From Myxococcales bacterium (GTDB lineage Bacteria > Myxococcota_A > Polyangia > Haliangiales > Haliangiaceae), in contig JADKKI010000013.1 of NCBI GenBank assembly GCA_016720595.1, forward strand, positions 1 to 34,234: a stretch of 34,234 bases of DNA, read 5' to 3'. Both the position numbers and the translations under genes were made by a program. The notes beneath the pieces were generated by a model. That model ran no database searches. It was not told where the DNA came from and was given only the letters and a program-made list of their open reading frames with translations. Of this stretch, positions 1 through 14,114 are shown in pieces. Numbering within the stretch: position 1 is the stretch's first letter; every line of letters starts with the position of its first letter.

Positions 1-77
1 ACGGCGTCGGCATCCCACTTCTCCGACGGCCACACCACCGGCATCTACCGGTTCAGCGGCTGGTGCGGCCCAAATGA
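1..77 (+). CDS. DUF971-family protein, C-terminal fragment
   Basis: Only the end of this gene lies in the window. After allowing small indels, the first 77 bases encode a tail with the block HFSDGHTTGIYRF and an ending close to RLVRPK before the TGA at 75-77. The pattern S-D-G-H-x-T-G-I-Y is the hallmark of DUF971, the domain also found at the N-terminus of gamma-butyrobetaine hydroxylases. Its function in stand-alone bacterial proteins is not settled; roles near Fe-S metabolism have been suggested. The stop overlaps the ATG of the next gene (ATGA at 74-77), so the two were probably co-translated. Frame shifts inside so short a piece limit certainty. Confidence 0.55.
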   Translation, partial: GVGIPLLRRPHHRHLPVQRLVRPK

Positions 78-774
78 CCGCCCCCGTCGATCCGTTTCCA
101 GCGCTGTCGAGACCGTCTGGGCCGAGCGGCGGAGCAAGCGCGGGTACCGCCGGACCCGTCCCGCACGCCACGCTTCGAGCGCCTGTCTCGAGGCCGCGCA
201 GCACGCCTGAGCTGGTGCACGGCGTGCAGGCGTGGCGGATCGCGATCACGAGCCGCCGGTGACCCAGGAGCTGGCGACCGCGCTTCCAGGCCGCCGCGCG
301 CGGGGGGCCTCGCCGCACCCGGAGAGACGGGTTTCCCCTCGAGTATCCGCACCCCGTACAAGGAGCACCGGATCACCTGCGGCGCTGCGCTCCTATCGCG
401 CGATGGGCGTGGCCCACGAGGACAAGGCGGGCCGCTATGACGCCCTGGCTCCGCAACTACGCCCCTGTTCGACGCTCCCCACCTCGCCGTGGTCTCGTGT
501 GACCGGCGTGCCGGTCCATATGCCTATGTCGACGTCGGCGTCCAGCTCGGCTACGTGCTGACGGCCGCACCGATGCTCGGGGCTCGATACCTGCGCGATA
601 GCCCCGATCGCCGCGTACCCCGAGCCCTTGCGCTCCGAGGCCGCCGATCGGCGAGAACGACGTGGTCCTGTTCGTGGCCTGGTCATCGGTCACGCCGACG
701 AGGAAGCCCCGGCCAATGCGTGTCGTACGACACGCGAGCCAGCCGCCAAGAACGTGTCTTTCGTCGCCACGTGA
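74..774 (+). CDS. Nitroreductase family protein (several frameshifts)
   Basis: Reading across frames gives a protein of about 230 residues, the usual size of FMN-dependent nitroreductases. Recognisable blocks in order are: an N-terminal RPVTQELATAL-like helix (about 255-290); AHEDKAGRYDA followed by a R-N-Y segment (about 410-460); FDAPHLAVVSCD leading into YVDVGVQLGYVLTAA (about 470-565); and the C-terminal GLVIGHADEEAPANACRTTR block (about 680-745). The family binds FMN and reduces nitro groups, quinones or related compounds with NAD(P)H. The ATG at 74 overlaps the stop of the upstream gene. At least four shifts break the frame, and the segment 74-230 matches nothing I recognise. Dense indels here and elsewhere suggest consensus errors, but real decay cannot be excluded. 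Confidence 0.6.
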
Positions 775-801
775 TATGATTTTGCCCTCGGGGAGAGACT
801 A

Positions 802-2277
802 ATGAAATCACGCGTAGTGTTCCGTGGTTTGGGCTGGGATCTGTGCCGCGATCCTGACTGATCAGGCACGCGCCCGCGCACGCTCAGAACGCCGATGCGC
901 TGAAGAAGGCCCAGTCGGCCTTCGACAGCGCGCAGGTCCTGTACCTGCAAGGCAAGTACGACGAGGCAGCGCAGGGGTTCCAACGACGCCTATGCGCCCG
1001 GCCGTTCCCGGTTCCTCTACAACGTGGGCGCTGCCTTCCACATGAAGGGAAGCTGGCGTCGGACGGGCGTCATCGGCAAGGCCGTCGAGTACTACAAGTA
1101 CCTCGCCGAGGATCCGCAGGCCTCGGACAAGGCCAAGGTGAGAAGGCGATCGGCGTCCCGGAGGCCGGGAGATCAAGCGGCTCAGGACGCCCGCAGGTCG
1201 GTCCTGGCTCCGGGTAGCGCGGCACCCCCCGCTGGCACCGTCGGCGGAGGTCCAGCAGCGCCGGTGACGTCAAGGTCCGCGGCCTCGTCATCATCGAGAG
1301 CGATCCGGCGAACTCGACGATCTATATCGACGACAAAGCGAAGGGCTCACTTCGCGACCACGCCGTGGTCGGTTCGCTCGAAGGCGAGCACAAGATCATC
1401 ATCGAGAAGCGCGGCTACAAGATCGGAGAAGACGATCCTCCGCCGATCCGGAGCAAGCTGCTTCTGCTCACCGCGGTGATGGCGCAAGAGGATTACCTCG
1501 GCTGGGTCGAGATCAGCCTCGAACGTCCCGGGCGCGGAGGATCTTCATCGACGACAAGGCGATCGGCGCTGTCGGCAAGACGACGCTGTCGCAGAACATC
1601 AAGCCCGGCAAGCACACGTTCTGGATCAGCACCGAGGGCTACGACGAGTACAAGAAGAGGTCGACGTGATCGCCGGCGAGACCCACGCGATCAAGGCCAC
1701 GCCCAGGGGGCGCCTGTGGGCAAGATCAACGTCGTCGGCCCCGGCATCGAGGACTCCACCGTGTACATCGACGGCCAGGTCGCCTGCGAGCGCGGCCCGT
1801 GCCTCAAGGCGCTCCAGCAGGGCGACCACGTCGTGAAGGTCACGCGCGGCGGCTTCAAGTCGTACGCGCGCCGGATGACGATCCAGGCGAAGGCGCAGAT
1901 GCAGGTCCCCGTGCCCCTGGCTCGCACGCCGAGCCGCAGCGATGCCGTGGTCGCGTACGTGCTCGCCGCGGGCTTCACCGGCGGCGGCATCTTCCTCGGC
2001 CTGCAGGCCAACAAGTATCGCGACCAGCTGAAGGACGGGATCAACGGCAACCCGCCGGTCAACCCGAATGATTCGCGGCGGTTCACCAAGGGCAAGATCT
2101 TCGCGATCGCGGCCGATGCGACGTTCGTCGTCGCCGGCATCACAGCCCTCACGGCGGTCTATTACACGTTCCGCGAAGGGCCGGCCGTCGGGTGCGCTGA
2201 TCGATGTCCGCGCGCTCCGCACTGCAACCGCAGATCGGTCCCGAGTATGCGGGGCCTGGATGGAGGCTCACTGGTGA
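802..2277 (+). CDS. TPR and PEGA-repeat envelope protein (frameshifted)
   Basis: The ATG at 802 follows GGGGAGAG at 790-797, a good ribosome site. The start encodes a short hydrophobic stretch, probably a signal peptide. A TPR-like region follows (about 890-1140; LYLQGKYDEAAQGF and FLYNVGAAFHMKG). Next come at least three PEGA-type units (about 1280-1420, 1530-1690, 1720-1910) with the cores IIESDPANSTIYIDDK, RIFIDDKAIGAVGKTT and INVVGPGIEDSTVYIDG. PEGA domains are surface-associated beta modules. Two hydrophobic segments near the C-terminus (about 1945-2010 and 2095-2165) look membrane-inserted or beta-strand-like. The ending Y-A-G-x-G-M-E-A-H-W with terminal aromatic residue is seen in one frame. 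Three or more shifts break the frame. The stop overlaps the next ATG (TGATG), implying coupling with the lipoprotein and kinase downstream. This architecture is common beside Ser/Thr kinases in myxobacteria. Confidence 0.7.
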
Positions 2278-3519
2278 TGCGGGGGGTTAACTTGTTCACC
2301 GGCATGTTGACCGGCTGTGCACTGGCGCTCGTCGTCGGCGCGGGCTGCAAGTGGACCGAGTTCGATGACCTCGAGGTCAGACCTCGGTGACGAGCACCGA
2401 TCGGCCCAACAGCGACTCCACCGACTACGGCGTGGCGATCCAGCGCGGCCAGAAGGGCGTGGCCGGTACCCAGAACGGCGGCAAGCTCGTCGTCGTCGGC
2501 ACTCGCGAACGGAGACTCGGATCTCGCTCCCACCGCGCAGAAGCTCAACTCGCAGTTCGGCATCGGCAACCTCGATCAGCAGCCGATCCTGATCGCCGAT
2601 CCGGCAGCGGGGAGCGACAACGTCTCCCTGGTCGTCAACTCGGGCGGTCAGAGCATCGCCGTGTTGACCGGTACCGGCGGGCTGCAGCAGCAGGTGTTCG
2701 GTCCCGATCAACCCCCGACGCAGCCACGCACAGATCCCGCCGGCGCGCGCGGACCTGGCGAACGCCACCCCGTCGCAGGTGCTCGTCGCCTCGGCGGATG
2801 CGGTCTACTGCGTTCCTCGCGACCGCGATGCCGAACCCGCAGCCGAAGTGCCAGCTCGTCGATGCGGCGGCCTCGGCGGTCGCGGTCCGTGGCCTCGGCG
2901 CGGCGCGCGTGACGTCCACCAGCTTCGACGATGTGGTGGTGTGGGGCGCCACCAACACCACCTCCGGTGTCCTCCTGCTCTACCCGGGCAGCGTATTCAA
3001 TGGCGCGCCGCCCGCGGGGACCTGCGCTGGCACCCAGGGCCCGCTCGCAGGCTCGAACACGGTGACCACGACCTTCAGCCCGTCGCGGGGCTCGCAGATC
3101 ATCATGGTCGATCCCACGCACTTCCTCGCCGTCGGCCACAAGGAGCTCGGCGTCGCGGACAGCTTCCTCGGCTTCTATTCGATCGATCCCACGTCGAAGA
3201 CGATCACTGCGGTCGGCACGCCGATCTCGATCCCGGGCCTCCGCACCGCGACGGTCCTCACCACTGGCAGCAAGAAGTACGTCGCCGCCGGCTATCCCAC
3301 CGACATCGTCGACAACGTGAAGGGCGGGCGCGTCCTGGTGTTCGCCCTCGACATGACCGCGGGCCTCGATGGCACGCCCGCCGCGACGATCTACGACGCG
3401 CAGCCCGAGGACGATCAGCAGTTCGGCCGTGCGGTGGCCGCGATGCCGTTCAATGGTGGGGAGATCCTCGCGGTGGCCGCCCGAGCTCGGCTAGCAAGGA
3501 GACGCTGCTCTCGGTCGCG

Positions 3520-5554
<2,035 letters not shown>

Positions 5555-5567
5555 CGCACGACGACGA

Positions 5568-5590
5568 AGGCCCGTCGGTGGACGGGGCCT
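5568..5590. terminator. Hairpin between convergent genes
   Basis: AGGCCCGTC, loop GGTG, then GACGGGGCCT form a stem of about nine pairs with one bulged G. It sits just after the kinase stop (5554) and just before the end of the minus-strand gene at 5613, where a shared terminator is expected. No T-tract follows on either strand, so intrinsic termination is only plausible. Confidence 0.45.
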
Positions 5591-5612
5591 GGAGGCACAA
5601 GGATCCGGATGT

Positions 5613-6686
5613 TCAGCGCGGGGCGGTGGCGAACCACGGCCGTCGCCGGGGAACGGATCCGCGGTCTCGCGGGTCATGATCTCGCCCTCGTCCGGCAGCG
5701 GCGGGACGAGGATGCCGAGCGCAGTGAGGGCCGGAAGCGTCGTTGTAGCGAAGCTCGGCGATCGCGATCGGGCGGCCAGCGCGCACGAACTGGGTGAACG
5801 TCGCAGCGGAGGTCCGCTGCTCGCCGAACTCGGTGCCGAGGCCCGGGCGGCTCTTCTGCGGCTGCTCGTAGTTGCGGTTCGGCATCGGCTGGTACTCGTC
5901 CGCCGCGGCCTCGCCGTCATCGTCGAACGAGCGCGGGCGAGACGGTGCTCCGGCCGGCGCACCACCACCGCGCGGGGCCGTGGGCTGGCGAGAGGCGGTG
6001 GACTCGGTGGCTGGGGCGACGCTGCGCTTGGCCTCGGCGCGATCGCGCGGGGCCTTGTCGGCCTTCGCGACGTCCTTGTTGGCCGGGCGGCGAACGTTGC
6101 TCGCGTCGACGTCGTCCTCGTAGTCGTACGGCGGGCGATACATCGGGCCCACGACCTCGGGGACGATGATCTGGGCGGCGGCCTGCTCCTCGAACAACGC
6201 GACGGCGATCACACCGACGTTGCGCGCCTTGCCCTTCTTGCCGGCGTACGAATCACTGACGGCGGAGAACCGGAACGTCGCGACGTCGGCCTGCGACGTG
6301 CGGAAGCCCTCGATGCGGGTCTCGCCATACGGCGGGACCACGTAGCCGCGCTTGCGGAGGTCTCCACTCTCGCCATCGACGACATCGAGGCCGTCGACCG
6401 AGACCACGGCCTCGACGCGATTGGCGGTGGGGTTGGTGATCCGGATGATGTATCGCTCGTTGGCGTTACCCTGGACGTAGAACCGATCCTTCAGCGCATA
6501 GGTCGGCAGCGTCTCGCCGCTCTCGCGGATGACCTGCACGTCGTAGGGCGCGCGGATCTTCGCGGGCGCGATCGCCAGCGCGGTGCGCGGGCCGGTGCCA
6601 CTGGGTGGGGCTGCGAGCTGGTCCGCAGCCGCGACCGAGCACCCAGCGGAGAACAGGAGAGAGGCCATCAGCATTCGCATCCGCAT
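5613..6686 (-). CDS. Exported conserved protein with a family-typical immunoglobulin-like core
   Basis: The protein has about 357 residues and starts with a signal peptide containing LLFSAGC, a lipobox-like site. ATG codons at 6686, 6680, 6674 and 6668 are all possible starts. The core (about residues 60-165) contains FYVQGNANERYIIRITN, VVSVDGLDVVDGE, RKRGYVVPPYGETRIEGFR and RNVGVIAVALFEE. I recognise this layout as a conserved proteobacterial family of unknown function (VSVDGLDV, KRGYV, VGVI are its anchors). A disordered linker rich in Arg, Ala and Pro follows, then the motif GLGTEFGEQRTSAA. The C-terminus is shifted between about 5640 and 5745, where another frame encodes LTALGILVPPLPDEGE. 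It probably acts in the periplasm; no enzymatic motif was seen. It diverges from the gene at 6742. Confidence 0.65.
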   Translation of the reverse strand: MRMRMLMASLLFSAGCSVAAADQLAAPPSGTGPRTALAIAPAKIRAPYDVQVIRESGETLPTYALKDRFYVQGNANERYIIRITNPTANRVEAVVSVDGLDVVDGESGDLRKRGYVVPPYGETRIEGFRTSQADVATFRFSAVSDSYAGKKGKARNVGVIAVALFEEQAAAQIIVPEVVGPMYRPPYDYEDDVDASNVRRPANKDVAKADKAPRDRAEAKRSVAPATESTASRQPTAPRGGGAPAGAPSRPRSFDDDGEAAADEYQPMPNRNYEQPQKSRPGLGTEFGEQRTSAATFTQFVRAGRPIAIAELRYNDASGPHCARHPRPAAAGRGRDHDPRDRGSVPRRRPWFATAPR

Positions 6687-6729
6687 GGCCAATTACACGC
6701 TCGACCCAAGGAACGGATCTGAACGCGTG

Positions 6730-6735
6730 TATAGT
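6730..6735 (+). promoter_or_regulatory. Candidate -10 element of a leaderless gene
   Basis: TATAGT lies 6 nt before the ATG at 6742, so transcription would begin at or next to the start codon. No convincing -35 hexamer was seen at 16-18 bp. The same arrangement recurs at several genes in the window. Confidence 0.4.
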
Positions 6736-6741
6736 CCGGGC

Positions 6742-7398
6742 ATGGCTTCTGCGAAGAAGGTGGCGAAGGCAGCCAAGGTGTCGAAACCTAAGGCAAAACC
6801 ACCCTCGAAAGCCCCGCCCAAAAGCGCCCCGAAATCGGGGGCTGGGCGAAGGTCGCCAGATGTTGCCGACTCGGACCCGACCCTGTTCGATCCGTTGACC
6901 CACGGCGAGGTCGCCGATGCGCTCCGGACCCTCACCGAGGACCGCCGGCTGAGCTCGATGGCGAAGGTCGGCCGTTACCGTGTGATCTGCACGGAGCCGC
7001 TGGTCGTCAAACCGCCGCACTGGATGGCCGGCCACCGCCTCGCGCGCGTGGTCGCCTATGACTTACGCCACCGATCGCGCGTCGATGCCTGCATCGATCT
7101 CGATGCCGGCGTGGTCGCGCACCTCGAGCTGACCAAGGCGCAGCCGTGCTGTCGCGCGACGAGGAGGCGCTGGCTGTCTCGATCGCGATGACCGACGAGC
7201 GCGTGCGCAGCAAGCTCACGCTCGGCGAACCCGCAGTCCACGATGCACTACTGGGGCGCACCTCGCGACCGATGTGTCGTCGCGCGCCGCTCGGCGGCAG
7301 TCGTGTTCGGGCGCTCGGATGGCCACTCCACGCTGGTCGCGATCGTGGACCTCCTCGACAATGCGGTGACCCAGGTGGTCCCGGCGGAGCTGTTCTGA
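6742..7398 (+). CDS. Protein resembling N-terminal domains of copper amine oxidases (two frameshifts)
   Basis: The product has about 218 residues. It starts with a Lys/Ala/Pro-rich tail of about 40 residues, then DPLTHGEVADALRTLTEDRR, a layout like the N2 domain of copper amine oxidases (H-P-L-D-P-L-t-x-x-E-i). VVAYDLRHRSRVDACIDLDAG and LGEPAVHDALLG resemble the substrate-cleft region that follows. Two compensating shifts (about 7145 and 7255) return the protein to its first frame, which ends in DNAVTQVVPAELF. The stop overlaps the next ATG (TGATG). Together with the following gene, which resembles the catalytic domain, this suggests a two-gene form of an amine-oxidase-like protein. No signal peptide was seen, so it is probably cytoplasmic. 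Family assignment is by motif reading only. Confidence 0.5.
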
Positions 7399-8201
7399 TG
7401 TCGAACATGATCTCCGAGGCGAACTGGAAGTTTCACTGGCGGCTCACCGAGTCCGCCGGGATCATGATCTACCTCGCCGACTACAAGGGCCATCGCGTCC
7501 TGTGGGAAGGCTCGCTGCCGTACGTCACGATCGATCACCAGCGCGAGTCGCTCGATGTCGAGACCGACTCCACCGAGGCCCACGGCCCGTGGTGGGTCCC
7601 GCTGGGCACGCGCACCCTGCAGGGTCCGGTGCGCGTGCAATCGTTCCGTGGTGGTGTCGAGCTCTCGGCGGTGTTCCAGGCCGGGCCGTATCAGTACACG
7701 CAGCTGTGGCGGTTCCACGATGACGGCCGGCTGTGCCCGTGGCTGACGATCTACGGCCCGGGTATCCACGATCAGCACACGTATCACCCGCACTGGCGGT
7801 TCGACTTCGATCTCGATGGCGCGCGCGACGATGCGTTCGAGCGGTTCGAGGATCGCCGCTGGCAGCGCGTGGAGACCGAGGGCTGGTTCCCGTACTCCGG
7901 CGAGGCCGACCCGCACGGCAACGTGTGGCGCCAGGTCGATTTCGGTTCCGGCGCCGCGATCAACATTCGCCCGCACAGCTGGGATGACGCCGAGGTGTTC
8001 GCGATCCGCTACCACGATGGCGAGTGGGCACCGTACTCGCCCCGCAACGCTGCCGGCGGCGCCACGTTCCCCGCGGCCTACGTGGGCGACGAGGCGCTCG
8101 ACGGAGACGACGTGACCCTGTGGTACGTCGCACACGTGCACTTCGATCAGTCGTTCCCGTACACCGCTGGACCGTGGGTCAAGGTCGAGGGTCTGGGCTG
8201 A
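7398..8201 (+). CDS. Copper amine oxidase catalytic-domain-like protein, divergent
   Basis: The 267-residue frame is intact. Features shared with copper amine oxidases are: VLWEGSLPYV (compare the YraSLaEm region); Y98-Q-Y100 in GPYQYTQLWRFHDDGRL (compare the N-Y-D/E-Y cofactor site followed by F-x-x-D-G); the His-rich HDQHTYHPHW (H124, H127, H130, H132) followed by DFDLDG (compare H-x-H then R-l-D-x-D-i-D-G); and the ending DVTLWYVAHVHFDQ with AGPWVKVEG. In the family the tyrosine of N-Y-D/E-Y becomes topaquinone and three histidines bind copper, oxidising primary amines. Here the Asn is replaced by Pro, and the protein is far shorter than the usual 600 or more residues. Catalysis is therefore uncertain. 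It is translationally coupled to the gene upstream. Confidence 0.5.
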   Translation: MSNMISEANWKFHWRLTESAGIMIYLADYKGHRVLWEGSLPYVTIDHQRESLDVETDSTEAHGPWWVPLGTRTLQGPVRVQSFRGGVELSAVFQAGPYQYTQLWRFHDDGRLCPWLTIYGPGIHDQHTYHPHWRFDFDLDGARDDAFERFEDRRWQRVETEGWFPYSGEADPHGNVWRQVDFGSGAAINIRPHSWDDAEVFAIRYHDGEWAPYSPRNAAGGATFPAAYVGDEALDGDDVTLWYVAHVHFDQSFPYTAGPWVKVEGLG

Positions 8202-8210
8202 GCTGCCTGC

Positions 8211-8540
8211 TCAGACCGCGACGGTGATGTAGCCGGCGAGCGCGAGCACGAACGAGGCGACCAGCGCGAGCTGCGCACGGCGCCTGCACGACATCCCTGT
8301 TGCCGCAGGGATGTCGCGCAGCGTCGCCGCCGGATGGTCCGGATCGATCAGCTCGAACGGGGTGGTATCCGCCGACTCCTCGAGCGACAGGCGGCGAGGC
8401 CTGGAGGCATCGCTGCGAGGTCGCGTTCGCGATCCCGACGCCTCAGCGCGGACCGGCTTGAGCTCGCGCATGGTGATGCTGAGCGGGTCGACGGTGGACG
8501 GGAGTGCGGGTGAGGTCGCGGAGTTGGACCGCGTCGACAT
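8211..8540 (-). CDS. Small protein with a C-terminal transmembrane anchor
   Basis: From the ATG at 8540 the product has 109 residues. It is polar and Ser/Arg/Pro-rich (MSTRSNSATSPALPS...), and ends in one hydrophobic helix (QLALVASFVLALAGYITVAV) preceded by CRRRA. This is the layout of a tail-anchored inner-membrane protein. An ATG at 8588 in the same frame would add 16 residues; neither start has a clear ribosome site. It converges with the gene ending at 8201, 9 bp away. A perfect inverted repeat lies inside the coding region. I recognise no family. Confidence 0.4.
   Translation of the reverse strand: MSTRSNSATSPALPSTVDPLSITMRELKPVRAEASGSRTRPRSDASRPRRLSLEESADTTPFELIDPDHPAATLRDIPAATGMSCRRRAQLALVASFVLALAGYITVAV
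8289..8316. repeat. Perfect 11-bp inverted repeat, 6-nt loop
   Basis: CGACATCCCTG (8289-8299) and CAGGGATGTCG (8306-8316) are exact reverse complements around TTGCCG. The hairpin lies inside the small minus-strand coding region and 88 bp after the end of the plus-strand gene at 8201, so it may end that transcript. No T-tract follows. Confidence 0.5.
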
Positions 8541-8662
8541 CACGCGATCATCAGCGGCGGGGCTGTGTGCTCGGCGGGCGTGGGACATGGCGGCGACCAA
8601 GGTTCTGCAAGAGAATCGCCACCTTGCGGGCGCACATATGCGCACGTTGCCCCACGATCAGC

Positions 8663-9281
8663 TCAGGCAGCTTCGCCGTGGCACTTCTTGTACTTCTTGC
8701 CCGAGCCACACGGACACGGCTCGTTGCGACCCGTCTTCTCGCTGACGACCAGCGTGCCCTGGCGCTCCGCGGGACGGCGGCCCGTCATCGCGGCATCGAA
8801 CGCCTCGATCACGACCTCGGTCGGCTTCACGATCGTCTGCGCGGTCTCGAGCGTCATCGCCGCTTCCTTCACGTCCTCGGCGAGCAGCTCCGCGAGCTTC
8901 GCGTAGATGTGCGGCTGGGTGGCGACCAGCGCGGGAGCCACACGCTCGTGCGGCGGCAGGTCTGCGAGCCCGGCCACGGTGGACAGCGCTTCGGTCACGA
9001 CGCGATCCGAATCGGCGAGGTTCTGCGCCGTGAGGCGCGGGAGCGTGCCCTCCTGGCCGCGATCGAACATCGCCCACACCAGCGTGGCGTAGAACACGGC
9101 GGCCTCACCGACAGCATCGCCGTGCTCGGTGCGCACCGCGGCCGCGCTCTGCAGGAGGAACGGCTGCTCCTTCGGAGGCGCTGCGCGAGCTTGTTCATCG
9201 CCTTCTTGTCCCGCGCTGAGCGAGGCGGGTGAAGGCGGTGATCGTACGTTCGACGTTCTCGGCACTGACGACGTGAGACAT
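8663..9281 (-). CDS. SEC-C motif protein (two N-terminal frameshifts)
   Basis: The ATG at 9281 gives [19 protein letters not shown]. Two nearby shifts (about 9180-9215) join this through [12 protein letters not shown] to [17 protein letters not shown], for a total of about 205 residues. The middle is helical ([34 protein letters not shown]) and matches no family I can name. The C-terminus carries the zinc-binding SEC-C motif [19 protein letters not shown]. This is the motif found at the end of SecA and in many small proteins, where it binds zinc and often helps protein or ribosome contacts. The product is probably cytoplasmic. A promoter-like pair lies directly upstream. It is divergent from the PAS gene at 9364. 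Confidence 0.65.
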
Positions 9282-9289
9282 GGCGGCCG

Positions 9290-9317
9290 ATCTTGCCCCG
9301 CTCCCGGCTGCCGTCAA
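9290..9317 (-). promoter_or_regulatory. Candidate sigma-70-type promoter of the SEC-C gene
   Basis: On the minus strand TTGACG (9317-9312), a 16-bp spacer and CAAGAT (9295-9290) are followed by 8 nt and the ATG at 9281. The transcript would have almost no leader. Confidence 0.4.
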
Positions 9318-9363
9318 GCGAGCTGAGGTGTAACTTCTCCCCAGGTTTCACTCTCGAATCACC

Positions 9364-9696
9364 ATGAGCGGCCTGTTCACCCTCGACGAGCTCGACGACG
9401 ACGCCCTCGATCACCTGCCGTTCGGCGTGATCCGCCTCGATCCGGGCGGCCGCGTCGAGCGCTACAACCAACCCGAGGCCGCGCTCCGGGATCCGCGGCG
9501 CGCCCTCGGCCGGGACTACTTCCGCGACGTCGCGGGGACGTCCACGGACCTCGCGAAGCAGATCTCGGATATCGCGCCCGGCGCCTGCGCGAGCATCACG
9601 CACACGTTCCGCGGCTATCACCGCGTGGATCACGCCGTGGTCGATGTCTCGCGCTCCACCGACGGCCACGTGTATCTGAAGATCCGCGCGGCCTGA
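9364..9696 (+). CDS. PYP-like PAS domain protein lacking the chromophore cysteine
   Basis: The 110-residue frame is intact. Residues 16-57 align by eye with photoactive yellow protein (PYP): LPFGVIRLDPGGRVERYNQ matches the LAFGAIQLDGDGNILQYNA block, and LGRDYFRDVA matches IGKNFFKDVA. Tyr34 and Glu38 fall where PYP has Tyr42 and Glu46, which hydrogen-bond the p-coumaric acid chromophore. The residue in the place of the chromophore-bearing Cys69 is Thr59 (DVAGT against DVAPC), so that thioester cannot form. The C-terminal strands end in GHVYLKIRAA. It is likely a small cytoplasmic ligand- or protein-binding PAS module. Such Cys-less relatives of PYP do occur in myxobacterial genomes as I recall. 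No effector domain is attached. The ATG has no strong ribosome site. Confidence 0.65.
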   Translation: MSGLFTLDELDDDALDHLPFGVIRLDPGGRVERYNQPEAALRDPRRALGRDYFRDVAGTSTDLAKQISDIAPGACASITHTFRGYHRVDHAVVDVSRSTDGHVYLKIRAA

Positions 9697-9742
9697 GTCC
9701 GCGCGCGCATCCGCTGGCATTCAGTCCGTCCGCTCAGCATGA

Positions 9743-9825
9743 GATCAAACCCAGGAAACCATGAAGCAAGGCAGCGGACCTTTGAAAGGTCTCTGACCTT
9801 GGTTCCTGGTTTCCTTGGTTTGAAC
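9743..9825. repeat. 83-bp imperfect palindrome (38-bp arms) between convergent genes
   Basis: Bases 9743-9780 pair with 9825-9788 at 29 of 38 positions with no gaps. The centre TTTGAAA (9781-9787) adds three more pairs around a single G. Mismatches cluster at 9772-9776; the outer 23 bases mismatch at only three places. The region is visibly poorer in GC than its surroundings. It lies between the PAS gene (ends 9696) and a minus-strand gene (ends 9872), so it could stop transcription from both sides. It might also be one copy of a dispersed hairpin element. Nothing else was seen in 9697-9871. Confidence 0.7.
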
Positions 9826-11157
9826 TCTTCGACGCCGAGCACAGCCCGCGCCGTTCTGGCGCCATCTAACCTTAGCGCGCGATCTGATCCACGCAGCCGG
9901 TCGCGACCCGGCACTCACGTGCGAACGGGCTGACATCCACGACGGTGAGCACCGCGCCGGCCCACTCGGCCTTGAGGTGCTCCATCACGCGCTCGCCGTT
10001 CGGCTGCAAGTTGACCACGAGGTGCGGGAGGGCCGGACGATCCTTGGCCTCGAGCACCACCTCGAGCTCCATGCCGCCCGCCACCTCGTCGCGCGTCACC
10101 GAGAGCACCACGCCCGGGTGCGGCGCACCGGGCGCCAGCTCCTTGCCGACCGTGGGATCGATGACCTTCACAGCGACGCAGCCCTCGTGCGGACACTTGC
10201 CGATCGCACCCGTGTCCCAGCGCGCGATCCGCGTGGCCAGCGGCACCGGCACGCGCTTGACGAGGTAGATCGCCTTGCCGTCCCAGTCGAGCCACACGTT
10301 GTAGTCGCGGAAAAAATCGAGGCCGAGCGTCCCGGTCAGCTCGGTGTCGCTCCAGCGCTTGTCCTCGAACGGCGCGAACAGGACGCCGCTCACGGTCACC
10401 GCCCCCGCGGTCACCGCCTGGCCGCCCCCGATCTTCTCGATCTTGTGCGGCATCCCCACCTCGTCCACCTGCCCCGTCCGCGCCGGCTGCGCGACGAGCT
10501 TCGCCTTGTCCCAGGCGCCTTCGCGGAGAGAGGACAGCTGTGCCCCGAGATCCACGTGAAGCGCGAACGATTCGCCGCCGATCGTCGCGGTGACCAGGCG
10601 GCGCGGCACCGGCCGGACTTCCACGTTCGGGAGCTGGCTCGGGACCAGCTCGTACGGGATTCGGATCGCACCCGGAGGTGGCTTGAACGCGTTCGCCAGG
10701 ATCAGCTGCCCGAGGCCCTGATCACGATCGAAGCCGAATACGAGAGAATCGGCGAGGAAGTCCCGCCCGAGCACGCCGTAGATCCGGCGACCCTCGCGGT
10801 CGTACGTGCCGCGCTTCACGATCATCACGTTGCGACGCTCGACGATCAGCGATCCGAGCTCGATCCCACTGACCTCCGCATAGAACCGGATCTGCTGCGT
10901 ATCTGATTCGTCGAGACGATGCGGACCCTGGAAGGTGCGGAACTGCCCCTCCTTGATCACCTGCTCGTCGACGGCCGAGATGTTCGCGTCCGGATCGATC
11001 GCGAACAGATATGGCCCATGGCCATCGAAGCTGACCGGCGTGAGCAAGAGGCCGTCCTCGAACGGACCCGCGAGCGGGAACGTCCAGCGATCACCCTTGC
11101 CGCCGGCGAACCCCGGTGGTGCACCCGAGGTACACGCACCGACGATCGCCAGAACAA

Positions 11158-12195
<1,038 letters not shown>

Positions 12196-12205
12196 GACTT
12201 CCTCT

Positions 12206-14090
<1,885 letters not shown>

Positions 14091-14114
14091 CGTCCTGACC
14101 TCTTGAGTGCGCGG

